Source: Pedobacter foliorum
GTDB taxonomy: Bacteria; Bacteroidota; Bacteroidia; Sphingobacteriales; Sphingobacteriaceae
Direction of reading: 5' to 3'
DNA: 64,000 nucleotides
NCBI RefSeq assembly: GCF_013266735.1
Contig: NZ_JABSNU010000020.1
Location: 1 to 64,000 of the forward strand
Part shown: in pieces, positions 17,200-25,893 of the stretch
How the letters are laid out: each line of letters opens with the position of its first letter
How positions within the stretch are numbered: the stretch's first letter is position 1
The notes under the pieces: generated by a model
The model's input: only the letters and a program-made list of their open reading frames with translations
The model's database searches: none
What the model was told of the DNA's origin: nothing
Program-made: the position numbers and the translations under genes

Positions 17200-19008
17200 A
17201 TGAAGAAAACTTTTTTAAAGTTAAGTATGCTCGTCGGCCTGATTTTGCCGTACGCAGCAAGTAATGCACAGGTTAAAGAAGGCCTTACCGCCAATGCTGA
17301 AGAACCCGAAGCCATCAGAGATGCAAGAATGCGATGGTTCAGAGATGCCCACTTTGGCATGTTTGTACACTGGGGACTGTACAGTGGTGCAGCCGGAGAA
17401 TGGGATGGCAAAGATTACGACGGCTGTGTTGAATGGATTCAAAACATGGCAAACGTACCAGCTGATGTTTACGAAGCTCGCTTAAAACCTCTTTTTAAAC
17501 CGAAAAAAGACTTTGCCAGAGAATGGGCAAAAACAGCTAAAGATGCTGGTTGCAGATACGTTATTTTCACCAGCAGACACCATGAAGGTTTCGCCCTGCA
17601 TGATAGCAAAACCACCACTTTCGATGGAATGGATGTAACTGGCAGAGATTTGTTCCGTGAAATTGTAAACGCTTTACATGAACAAGGGCTTCGTGTAGGG
17701 GTTTATTTTTCATTGGTAGATTGGCACCATCCTGATGCTTACGTAGAGCATGGTTTACCCGCACCTGCAGGTGTAAAAAATGACACTCGCGATAATGCTA
17801 AATATGTTGAGTATATGCACAAACAAGCGGAAGAGATGTTCTCAAACTATGGCCCTATCGATGTGGTATGGTGGGATTACAGTTCTAAAGAGATTCAGGG
17901 TGAAAAGTGGGGTGCTAAAGATTTAGTGGCCATGGTGAAAAAGCATCATCCAAACATCATTATGAACAACCGTTTGTATGCTTTTGAGCACAATAGCGAA
18001 TACACTCGTGCAAACGGAGATTTGGTAACGCCCGAACAGTTTATCCCGGAATCGGGTTTTAAGGGTATGGACTGGGAATCGTGCATGACCATGAACGGTA
18101 CCTGGGGATACAGCAAAAACAACCAGCGCTGGCATACAGAAACGGAATTGGTTCATAATATGATAGACATTGTTTCTAAAGGCGGCAACTATTTGCTAAA
18201 TGTTGGCCCTATGGCCGATGGTACTATTCCTGCAAAAAGTATAGACTTAATGCATGGCATCGGCAGCTGGATGAACGTAAATGGAGAGGCTATATATGGC
18301 TCCAGAGCCAATACTATTGGCAAGGTTAATTGGGGTCGCATTACTACCAAACCGGGCAAGTTCTTTTTACACGTATTTAACTGGCCGGAGAACAACAAAT
18401 TACACGTTCCATTTGCTCCGGATAAAGGGGTGATACCTCAGGCATATTTCCTTGCCGATGGTTCTAAAACTCCATTAAAGGTAGAAGCTAACGAACGTGG
18501 TTTGTTTATAGATGTAAGCAATAAGGCGTTTAAAAATGATGCTGCAACTGTTATAGCGTTAGATGTTACAGGAACTTCTCTTGTTGCTCAGGGTATATTT
18601 CCGGAGGAAGATGGTTCATTTAAATTATTGGCAGGTGATGCAATATTGACAGGTGGTATCGCCCTGTCGGTTGGCGAACAGGCAATATTACACAGCTGGA
18701 CTGCTCAGGATGCTACCGTAGCATGGAATGTGAATGTTACGCAGCCGGGTAAATACAAAGTGATTCTGAGCACTGCTTGTACGGATGCTTCGGCAGGATC
18801 TAAGATTGCGGTTAGCTTGGGTAAAACCACCCTTCCGGGTGTAGTTAAAGGCACGGAAAACAGCTGGGGCGCGTATAAGGATTGGGATATGGGAACGGCC
18901 GTGATTTCTAAAAAAGGAACGAATACGATATTGGTGAAGGCGATTACTAAACCGGGTTTGGGAGTTATGAATTTGAAGAATATAAGGCTTGTGCCGGTAG
19001 GGAAGTAG
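17200..19008 (+). CDS. secreted GH29 alpha-L-fucosidase
   Basis: A 602-residue glycoside hydrolase family 29 enzyme releasing terminal alpha-L-fucose. The signal peptide (residues 1-23, ending ASNAQ) indicates export to the periplasm. The catalytic domain shows WFRDAHFGMFVHWGLYSG (46-63), SRHHEGFALHDS (125-136) and the nucleophile Asp226 in PIDVVWWDYSS, then NNR and LLNVGPMADG typical of the barrel end. After about residue 385 come a beta-sandwich and an extra C-terminal domain (480-602) resembling a carbohydrate-binding fold. It is monocistronic with no exact -7 box. It converges on the large SusCD operon, separated by a REPIN and a shared terminator. Linear order suggests, but does not prove, a common glycan substrate. 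Confidence 0.93.
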   Translation: MKKTFLKLSMLVGLILPYAASNAQVKEGLTANAEEPEAIRDARMRWFRDAHFGMFVHWGLYSGAAGEWDGKDYDGCVEWIQNMANVPADVYEARLKPLFKPKKDFAREWAKTAKDAGCRYVIFTSRHHEGFALHDSKTTTFDGMDVTGRDLFREIVNALHEQGLRVGVYFSLVDWHHPDAYVEHGLPAPAGVKNDTRDNAKYVEYMHKQAEEMFSNYGPIDVVWWDYSSKEIQGEKWGAKDLVAMVKKHHPNIIMNNRLYAFEHNSEYTRANGDLVTPEQFIPESGFKGMDWESCMTMNGTWGYSKNNQRWHTETELVHNMIDIVSKGGNYLLNVGPMADGTIPAKSIDLMHGIGSWMNVNGEAIYGSRANTIGKVNWGRITTKPGKFFLHVFNWPENNKLHVPFAPDKGVIPQAYFLADGSKTPLKVEANERGLFIDVSNKAFKNDAATVIALDVTGTSLVAQGIFPEEDGSFKLLAGDAILTGGIALSVGEQAILHSWTAQDATVAWNVNVTQPGKYKVILSTACTDASAGSKIAVSLGKTTLPGVVKGTENSWGAYKDWDMGTAVISKKGTNTILVKAITKPGLGVMNLKNIRLVPVGK

Positions 19009-19050
19009 TTAGGTCGGTAAGTAATTTATCGCCGTCCTGAATAATACACT

Positions 19051-19152
19051 CGTCATCCTGAATTCGTTGTGCCGGCGAAGGCCGGTATCAGGACCGCGCA
19101 TCTGCAAGGCCACCTTTCTCTTGAGGGGTCCTGAAATAAATTCAGGATGACG
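19051..19152. repeat. REPIN-like element, copy C (102 bp, variant left arm)
   Basis: The right arm (from 19129 to 19152) is identical to copy B, as is the CTTTCTCTTGAGGGG centre. The left arm begins CGTCATCCTGAATT, but the usual 5-nt loop is replaced by a nested hairpin GCCGGC-GAAG-GCCGGT before TCAGGA. It lies between the convergent fucosidase and PKD/discoidin genes. Confidence 0.8.
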
Positions 19153-19173
19153 GGTGTAAAAAAGACGAGTGTA

Positions 19174-19219
19174 AAATACAATAGCCTGCTCATTAATCAT
19201 GATGCAGGCTATTGTATTT
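19174..19219. terminator. bidirectional terminator
   Basis: Sixteen-bp perfect stem (19174-19189 and 19204-19219) with core AATAGCCTGC/GCAGGCTATT and a 14-nt loop, flanked by A-rich and T-rich sequence. It serves the convergent fucosidase gene and the end of the 18-kb minus-strand operon. Confidence 0.8.
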
Positions 19220-19257
19220 ATTAATAGGGATGATTTGTATTTAATAGAATCGCGTAC

Positions 19258-20265
19258 TTAATCAACTCTGAACAAGCGCCATTCCGACGCCTGAAATATC
19301 GAGATATTGCCCCAATTTGCAGTAACATACCAACGGTAATAAGGATATGCTTTAGTGTTTTCGAAAGCAAAAGCTCTTACTTCATTCCTATCGCTGAATT
19401 CTACTGTTCTGGAATCTAAAACATCCCATACTTCGCCATCCATTGATCCTTGCAGGGTCCAGGTTTTTGGATCTCTAACCTTTTCATCATTACCAGTAGT
19501 TATTGAATATACTCGAACAACCTGTGGAGCCACAAGCGTTTGCTTCATCCAGAAGTTGGCATTAAAACCTCCCGAAAAGAATTTGGTGCCATTGTCACCG
19601 TCAATAAGTTTTAGCGATCCCTCTCCTCCAAATGGTCCATTGCCATTTTCATTAGACACAGCTAATGTAGCCCCTTTAGTTACATCGCTGATTCCACCAA
19701 ACGACCCTATCATCTTTTTCAATTCGATTGTAGAGCCTTGTTCGGTAGTTACATTAAGTGTAACTGTTTCTATCTTTCCTTCGGTTATTTTCTTTATTGG
19801 AGAAGCCTCTGTTGAAGTAGTTTTATCGGCAAAAGTCCATTTGAAATCTTTAAAAGCAGTTGCTGATACAGCAGCGAATTTAACATTACCATCAGCAGTT
19901 GGTTTTGCCTGAATGGTCAATATTTTCTCGGGGCTGATGTTTATGGTCATTTCCTGTTGGGCAACATAACCTTGTCCATTTTCTACCCTTAGCAATACCT
20001 TAAATATACCTGCGTATAAGTAAGTATGTTTGGCGGTTGGCACTATTGCGACACTATCGTCGCCAAATGTCCACCTGGTACTTTTTGCATTTAGAGATGT
20101 ACTCTTAAATTCAAAGGTGAAGGCATTATTTGGATCGCGGATAATTTCGGCCACGGCTCTTGGTTTTGGCTCTTCGGGCACAGCTTTAGCTACTTCTTTA
20201 TCTTTACTACAGGAGAAGGCAAGTAACATTAAGCCTAACACTCCTATTTTATATATATGTTTCAT
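19258..20265 (-). CDS. PKD-like/discoidin surface lipoprotein
   Basis: A 335-residue lipoprotein (signal peptide, lipobox ending AFSC, then SKDKE, resembling a surface-export signal). Two PKD/Ig-like domains follow: residues about 45-110 with RWTFGDD, and 115-190 with KWTFADK. A C-terminal discoidin (F5/8 type C) domain covers about 200-335, with WTLQGSMDGEVWDVLDSR and a final SEWRLFRV. Such domains bind glycans or glycoproteins; no catalytic motif is visible. It is the last gene of the SusCD operon. Its discoidin domain is clearly paralogous to that of the preceding gene. The start at 20265 gives a standard lipoprotein signal; the in-frame ATG at 20274 adds three residues. Confidence 0.75.
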   Translation of the reverse strand: MKHIYKIGVLGLMLLAFSCSKDKEVAKAVPEEPKPRAVAEIIRDPNNAFTFEFKSTSLNAKSTRWTFGDDSVAIVPTAKHTYLYAGIFKVLLRVENGQGYVAQQEMTINISPEKILTIQAKPTADGNVKFAAVSATAFKDFKWTFADKTTSTEASPIKKITEGKIETVTLNVTTEQGSTIELKKMIGSFGGISDVTKGATLAVSNENGNGPFGGEGSLKLIDGDNGTKFFSGGFNANFWMKQTLVAPQVVRVYSITTGNDEKVRDPKTWTLQGSMDGEVWDVLDSRTVEFSDRNEVRAFAFENTKAYPYYRWYVTANWGNISIFQASEWRLFRVD

Positions 20266-20308
20266 ATCAATCACGGATTAAATCATTTTTAAGCTTTATC
20301 TAAAACAA

Positions 20309-21700
20309 CTATGGTTTTTTAAATACGCGGAACTCTGCCATCTGGAAATAATAATCGCCTTGGTTTTTAAGAACGTTTAATCTGTAATAGCTAAATGCCT
20401 TGGTATTAACAAAATCGAATGTTTTGGTTTCATTATAATTTTCAAATACTTCGGTATTGCGTTCATCCAGTACTACCCACGATATCCCGTCATTAGAGGC
20501 AGAAAGGTTCCATATTTTCGCATCTCTAGAATGCATATCTTCTGCACATGTGATACTATAGCTATTTATTACTATTGGCTGATCATATTTCAATTGAGCC
20601 CATAACCGTGAACCCATTTCTGCTAAGAATTTGTTAAAGTAATTGCCATCTACCAACTTTGGAGATCCTTGCGAAGCACCCGGTCCATTCGGATTGTCCA
20701 TAGAAACTGATAACTGACCTGCGCTTGTTACGTCAGCAGAAAGCAGTGCCGCAGGATCAAGAACAACAGTAATTGTTTTATTTTCCGGATTAATCAGGTT
20801 TTTGGTGACGTTGGTTAAGGTTAGCGTTAATGCCAGTTTTTTTGTCACATTATCTCGTATTATCGGCATATAAACGGTAATCGCAAATTTCGCTGTATTT
20901 TGACCAGGAAGAAACTTAGCAACCTTATCTAATCTATAGTTTTCAGGAGCTAAAGCAATGGCGTTTGCAGGTAATTTACCACTTGCTACCATTGCAGGTA
21001 TATTGCTTCCGCTTCCTTCTATAGTTGCATCAAAGCCAACACTCTCACCCAAACCATTAAGTTGTAAAGTAAGTGGAATAGCTAAGCCTTCGGCATTTTG
21101 ACCGAACTCTCCTCCACCTGGAATATTAACTATTCCAGATGTACCGCCCTTAAAGGTAACGTAGTGGATATCCTCTAGTGTTAGTATTTTTTTAGTATCC
21201 AATACTACTACAAAGCTCTCTTTTGATTGTTGTACAGAATTACCCTTGCTTGGTGATGATAATTTAACTGCAAAGGCAACTTGTTTTCCAAAGTTCTTTT
21301 CTAGAACACTGGTTGCAATGGCTACCTTAAAAGTGGTTTTCTTCTCGCCATAAGCAACATTAACTACCGCAGGAGCATCATAAGTTCCTACTGGTAAGGC
21401 TATGGTATTTTGAAGTGTGCCGTTCTCTATTAGGGTAGTAATGGTATCCTGATTTTCCTTTAAATCTATCTCGAAAGCATTGCTTGCCGGGATAGAAAGT
21501 AAAACATCCAAAGAAACCCACACTTTAGATTTATCCTTTACTACCTCTCCTACTTCTGGTGATGCAGATACCTTTACACTTCCTGTTGATTGAATCCCAA
21601 AATCGTCGAGTTGATTGTTCTTGCAGGCACCACCTAACAAAATTAAGGAGGTTAGCATGCAGATAAGGGATTTGCTATTAATCATTTTAATTTTTTTCAT
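20309..21700 (-). CDS. DUF1735 (BT_3987-like)/discoidin lipoprotein
   Basis: A 463-residue lipoprotein with lipobox LGGAC. Two consecutive DUF1735-like beta domains follow, each ending in a similar strand (SFVVVLDTKKI near 165-175 and TITVVLDPAAL near 320). A C-terminal discoidin domain covers about 335-463 and includes NLSASNDGISWVVLDER and AEFRVFK. DUF1735 proteins are surface glycan-binding or processing accessories in polysaccharide utilisation loci. It has no enzymatic residues I can identify. It lies 25 bp after the phosphatase-like gene and 43 bp before the PKD/discoidin gene in one operon. Confidence 0.78.
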   Translation of the reverse strand: MKKIKMINSKSLICMLTSLILLGGACKNNQLDDFGIQSTGSVKVSASPEVGEVVKDKSKVWVSLDVLLSIPASNAFEIDLKENQDTITTLIENGTLQNTIALPVGTYDAPAVVNVAYGEKKTTFKVAIATSVLEKNFGKQVAFAVKLSSPSKGNSVQQSKESFVVVLDTKKILTLEDIHYVTFKGGTSGIVNIPGGGEFGQNAEGLAIPLTLQLNGLGESVGFDATIEGSGSNIPAMVASGKLPANAIALAPENYRLDKVAKFLPGQNTAKFAITVYMPIIRDNVTKKLALTLTLTNVTKNLINPENKTITVVLDPAALLSADVTSAGQLSVSMDNPNGPGASQGSPKLVDGNYFNKFLAEMGSRLWAQLKYDQPIVINSYSITCAEDMHSRDAKIWNLSASNDGISWVVLDERNTEVFENYNETKTFDFVNTKAFSYYRLNVLKNQGDYYFQMAEFRVFKKP

Positions 21701-21725
21701 CAGTATATAATTTCTTTATACAACC

Positions 21726-23438
21726 TTATTGATCTAACCAAACTCTACCGTCTAATTTCCAGCTCTCTTGAACAGGTATTCTTAGCCAGCTTAACAGCTG
21801 CGTAGTCATGTCCATATTTCTGGGTACAGTAGCTCCAAAGTCTGAAGCACTTGGCGCACACATCAGGTCGCTGAATTTAGCCCACTCATAATTGCCTTGT
21901 ATTTTGAAATCGCTTCCGGCAGCACCTTTATCTTTAAAGACATTACCTGAGCCATCGGTACACGGCCAATAGCCAAGCAAATAGTCAAAAAACGGATGGT
22001 TTTCGTCGATCTCAGTATCGCAAGAAAATTGGCTGATTACTGATGCAGGTAGCGCTACTTTCCAAATCCTTACATCGCTTACAGTACCGTCCATTATTCC
22101 ATGGCCATCACCGGCCAAAACACCTAATGTAAGTGGCTCATTGCTATCAAAATCTCCCCAATCAGTCACATCTCTTTTATTGTTCTCTTTCCCATCTGTA
22201 TAAGTTGTGATAATTATACGGCCACCCTCATTTGAACGGACAAAAGCAAGCGTATTCCAGTTACCATCACTTATTGATCCGCCAAGAACCTGATCTGCTA
22301 CTTTATCAGTTCTAATATTTAAGTGCCAGTTGTTGTTCTCGAGGTAAATTACCCAACCCTTTGTAGGCCAGCCTCCAGCCCATTGAGGCCTTTTACCGAT
22401 AACTGATGGCCAGGAATAACGGTAATTTCCACTTGGCCCCGGATTCTTTTTAAGCTTTAATTCGACAGAAAAAGGTGTTTTATCTCCGAAATTAAATAAC
22501 TCAGAATTTAAAGCCGTTGCTCTAACACCGTCATTTACATTTCCATGAAGCCTAACACCCACTCCATTATACTTATTGCCTAGAAATGGTTTATTTAATA
22601 TCCTTACTGAATATTTAGGATTATAGATAATGGTAAACGTATTTACTTTTGGGTTACTGAAAACAGTTTTATCATCTTGCTCAACAGGGATTTGATAGGT
22701 GCCGCCATTGTTTGACACGACAACAACCAGCCAACTTTCGTTTGCATAGTTTGGTCTGCTTTTTAATGCCTCAAGCATTTCTCCTACTTCAGTATCAAAG
22801 CGTTGTATTGCGGCCTTGTATTGAGGTTTACTTACATCATAGCCATGTTCTGCTCCGGCCTCTCCTATTTCTTTAAACTGACCTACAATAAAAGAAGCAG
22901 TATCAGTTTTTAAAGAGTTTACAATTCCAGCTTTTACTCCTTCATCGTTACCCGGTGTTTTACTTACATCTACCCCTGCATTTAGTTTTTCGCTAAACAT
23001 TGGTGTAGCAGCAAACGACACAATTTTAGCATTTGGTTTGGCAGCTTTAATGCGGCTAAAAATTAAGGGATAGTCCTGAAATTGACTTTTACTGAAGTCA
23101 TCCCCTATCACTCCGTGTTTACTTGCCTTAACTCCTGTAAGTAAATCTGTCCAGTTTGTTCCGCTTTCCGGATTTTCATCATCAGCCAGTGAATTCCACG
23201 AGTAAATAGAGTTACGCAATAGCGAACTTATTACGGGTGTTCTGGCATCTCTTACAGAAATACCTCTCGCACCGTCGGCAATTAGCAACAGTACTTTAGG
23301 ATTTCCGAATGCTATGGAAACACTGTCGGTATAAGTTTTATTAGGTATTTCTCTTTCAAAGTCTTTATTGCAGCCCGTCATCACCATAAACAAGGCAATG
23401 AGTAAGGCCGGATATAATTTGAATTGATTTTGTTTCAT
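21726..23438 (-). CDS. alkaline-phosphatase-fold/LamG lipoprotein, probable pseudoenzyme
   Basis: A 570-residue lipoprotein (lipobox MTGC, residues 20-23). Residues about 45-265 have the alkaline phosphatase/nucleotide pyrophosphatase fold: LLLIADGAR with Asp55, then SGTNWTDLLTG with Thr94 at the nucleophile position, then HGV. The later metal-ligand motifs are degenerate. The usual D..GH reads G192-EA-G-A196, and the usual SDHG reads SNNG (242-245). Four of the expected metal ligands are therefore missing and catalysis is doubtful. Residues about 290-500 form a LamG/concanavalin-like sandwich, and the C-terminus resembles DUF4983 proteins. It is probably a binding protein within the SusCD operon. 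The family assignment is from motif recognition only. Confidence 0.7.
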   Translation of the reverse strand: MKQNQFKLYPALLIALFMVMTGCNKDFEREIPNKTYTDSVSIAFGNPKVLLLIADGARGISVRDARTPVISSLLRNSIYSWNSLADDENPESGTNWTDLLTGVKASKHGVIGDDFSKSQFQDYPLIFSRIKAAKPNAKIVSFAATPMFSEKLNAGVDVSKTPGNDEGVKAGIVNSLKTDTASFIVGQFKEIGEAGAEHGYDVSKPQYKAAIQRFDTEVGEMLEALKSRPNYANESWLVVVVSNNGGTYQIPVEQDDKTVFSNPKVNTFTIIYNPKYSVRILNKPFLGNKYNGVGVRLHGNVNDGVRATALNSELFNFGDKTPFSVELKLKKNPGPSGNYRYSWPSVIGKRPQWAGGWPTKGWVIYLENNNWHLNIRTDKVADQVLGGSISDGNWNTLAFVRSNEGGRIIITTYTDGKENNKRDVTDWGDFDSNEPLTLGVLAGDGHGIMDGTVSDVRIWKVALPASVISQFSCDTEIDENHPFFDYLLGYWPCTDGSGNVFKDKGAAGSDFKIQGNYEWAKFSDLMCAPSASDFGATVPRNMDMTTQLLSWLRIPVQESWKLDGRVWLDQ

Positions 23439-23479
23439 CTTTAAATAGTTAATGGTTTATATAAATTCCAATTCAATGA

Positions 23480-25093
23480 TTATTCTAATGTTACGCGGAT
23501 TATATTCTGAACAGGTGCATTATCGAATCTGTTAAACTGACCTATCAGCAGTAAGGCGCGTTTACTATCGGCAGACACTGTTTCTATTACGTCATTTAAT
23601 GATCCGTTAAAGAGTCCGGTAGCATTGTACCCTTCAGCTAATTCTCCATTTGGATTTAAGATCATAAATCCGTTGCGAGTAACGTTTCCGTATTTTTTAA
23701 AGTCGCCAAATACTACAATCAGACCATCACTGAGTTGTTTGGCACCATATACATACCCTTCAGTAATTGTTTTAGCTACAAAGCTTTTGTCTTCTGTACC
23801 ATCGGCATTAAGCATTACGATTCCGTTTGAAGGGGAACCATTAAATGTTTTGAAAGTACCTGTGATTAAATATTTACCTGTGGTTTCGTTGTAGGTTACT
23901 GAGCTTATTGTTGAGCTTGCTCCTGAGCCAACATTAAAACCGGCATCTTTTGTACCATCGGCATTAAGCCTGATGATATATGGAACCGGAGCATCATCAA
24001 ATGTGGTAAAAGAACCAACAAGTACCATTTTACCGGCATTTGTACCTGCCTTGGTATGCATATAACTTATTACAAAACCATTTGCCCCGCTTAAGCCTTT
24101 ACCTGTACCTGCGTTAAACCTATAGGTTTTATCCAAAGATCCATCGGGATTAAGACGAACAATCTGTCTGATTTCTGTACTATCCAAAATGACTGAATCT
24201 TTTGTTTGGTAAAGATTCGGCTTATCGTATCTGCGGGAGATGTAGTACCTAAAATCGCCAGTTGCTGTGATTTTATCCTGGTAATTGTAAATTTTAGAGA
24301 TGAAACCGTTGGTTCCGCCATTGAACCTCGGAAAGAACTTAATGGTTTCTGGCTTGGTTGGTGGATTAAACACCTTAATCCCTACGGTATCAATAGTACC
24401 ATTGGTGTTTAATCTTGTTATGTTACTGATGTTTTCCTTTCTTTGGTTGTATCCGGAAAACCCACCTGCTATGATAAACTGATTACCGACAGCAAGCATA
24501 TTTGACAAATAACCATTTGAAGCGGTTCCAACACGTAGGGTTCTGTCTATATCTCCGTCTAAAGATGTTCTTACCAATCTATTGATAGGCACAGCAGTTC
24601 CTTTATTGTCGTAGTTTGTAAAACCACCAACAAAGTAATACTTTCCTTCATCAAGTTTCAGCGCCGCAGCTACAGGTCCATTTGTGCCATTAACGACTCT
24701 AAAAGTAGGATCGAAGTTAATCAATCCCTTCACTTTAAAATCAGGTCCAAATACAATGTTCCCACCTATTAGTATTGAAGTAACCCCTGAACTTGCCGTT
24801 TTGGGTACTTTTACTGAAATACTGGTTTCGGTAATCTCCGTTACATCGGCCTTTTCGCCATTAAACATAAAAACAAGTTTGTCTTTATATTGCTCAAGAC
24901 CAGTGGCAAGAATGGTTACAACGGTACCAGGCTCGCCTTCTTCAGGAACAGGCTTTTGTGTTTCATTAATTTTAATTCCAAGAGCTGGTTTCCCGTGTTG
25001 ATAAGGAGGATCAAACACCTCCTTAGATTTTTTACAGCCACCTATAATAAAGATAGTTAGCGCAAAAATTAATACTTTAAGATTTGACTTCAT
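23480..25093 (-). CDS. TIG (DUF5008-like) and delta-60 repeat lipoprotein
   Basis: A 537-residue lipoprotein (lipobox IIGGC). An IPT/TIG immunoglobulin-like domain lies at about 50-125, with PGTVVTILATGL and TSISVKVPKTASSG. At least five delta-60-type beta-propeller repeats cover about 130-537; each has the pattern G-x-F-x-x-[YF]-[ND] followed by I-x-R-L-[ND]-x-[ND]-G-[TS]-x-D. The propeller probably forms a binding surface. No catalytic motif is visible. It resembles the DUF5008 proteins often found beside SusD and fasciclin genes. It lies 63 bp after the FAS1 gene and 41 bp before the phosphatase-fold gene. Confidence 0.72.
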   Translation of the reverse strand: MKSNLKVLIFALTIFIIGGCKKSKEVFDPPYQHGKPALGIKINETQKPVPEEGEPGTVVTILATGLEQYKDKLVFMFNGEKADVTEITETSISVKVPKTASSGVTSILIGGNIVFGPDFKVKGLINFDPTFRVVNGTNGPVAAALKLDEGKYYFVGGFTNYDNKGTAVPINRLVRTSLDGDIDRTLRVGTASNGYLSNMLAVGNQFIIAGGFSGYNQRKENISNITRLNTNGTIDTVGIKVFNPPTKPETIKFFPRFNGGTNGFISKIYNYQDKITATGDFRYYISRRYDKPNLYQTKDSVILDSTEIRQIVRLNPDGSLDKTYRFNAGTGKGLSGANGFVISYMHTKAGTNAGKMVLVGSFTTFDDAPVPYIIRLNADGTKDAGFNVGSGASSTISSVTYNETTGKYLITGTFKTFNGSPSNGIVMLNADGTEDKSFVAKTITEGYVYGAKQLSDGLIVVFGDFKKYGNVTRNGFMILNPNGELAEGYNATGLFNGSLNDVIETVSADSKRALLLIGQFNRFDNAPVQNIIRVTLE

Positions 25094-25156
25094 ATGAATT
25101 AGTTTAGATCTGTATTTTTTATCTGGATAAATATTATCGATTTCATACCTGATTAA

Positions 25157-25870
25157 TTATTTAGAACGGATGACATCATTTAGAAAACCGACATAATCTA
25201 TTCCGAATGGGGCTCCATTGTAAATGAGGGCATGAACTACACCATTATTGGGCTGAATATCTGATGAGGACAAATAGTTGATAACCCAATTATCTTTCGG
25301 CTTGGAAACATCAGGAACATAATTTAAAATCAGTTGTCGGTAGCCCATGTACTTAACTCCGTTGGCCTCATTATAAATTACCCCCATGTTATAAACAGCG
25401 CCCTCATAAGAGAGGTAATTTTGGCCGGGATAAATTGGCAGTACCGCTAAGTCAATCTGTGGAACATCTGCCAGTTTAATTTCACCTTTAAATACATAGC
25501 GCAACATAAATTTTCTCCAGATTTCTGGATTTATGTCAGTGAAGTTCTTAACGGTATCTTTGTAAAGTGCATACAAATAAGGGTTCAAAGTTTTTATAGT
25601 TTCTTTGATAACCCTATCATTAGGGGCGAAGAAGGTTATATTTTCCTTTTTAAACACATCCTCAAGACCTGCGATTTTAATGATTTGTGCGACTGAATCA
25701 AATTCTCTAGGTTTTGACTCAAGGAATTGAAGAATATCTCCATTAAATTTTGCCTGTGCTTTGCCACCATCTCTATAATAATCATCCTTTGAACATGAGG
25801 CTAAGCCCAATACAAAGCATACCACTATAAAAAGGGACCCTTTAATATATTTTAGCATGTAATTTTTCAT
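25157..25870 (-). CDS. fasciclin (FAS1) domain lipoprotein
   Basis: A 237-residue lipoprotein (signal peptide ending GLASC, then SKDDYY). A single FAS1 domain has the H1 motif TFFAPNDR near residue 85 and the H2 motif NGVVHALIY near residue 215. FAS1 domains mediate adhesion or protein-protein contact. I give the ATG at 25870 because it yields a compact lipoprotein signal. An in-frame ATG at 25894 overlaps the SusD stop as TAATG and could be used by translational coupling. It follows SusD1 directly, mirroring the FAS1 gene that follows SusD2. Confidence 0.85.
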   Translation of the reverse strand: MKNYMLKYIKGSLFIVVCFVLGLASCSKDDYYRDGGKAQAKFNGDILQFLESKPREFDSVAQIIKIAGLEDVFKKENITFFAPNDRVIKETIKTLNPYLYALYKDTVKNFTDINPEIWRKFMLRYVFKGEIKLADVPQIDLAVLPIYPGQNYLSYEGAVYNMGVIYNEANGVKYMGYRQLILNYVPDVSKPKDNWVINYLSSSDIQPNNGVVHALIYNGAPFGIDYVGFLNDVIRSK

Positions 25871-25893
25871 ATCGTTTTCTTTTAAACCGGCCA

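Noticed and set aside
19355..19912. 185-codon plus-strand frame
   Set aside because: Antisense shadow of the PKD/discoidin gene; composition follows the other strand.
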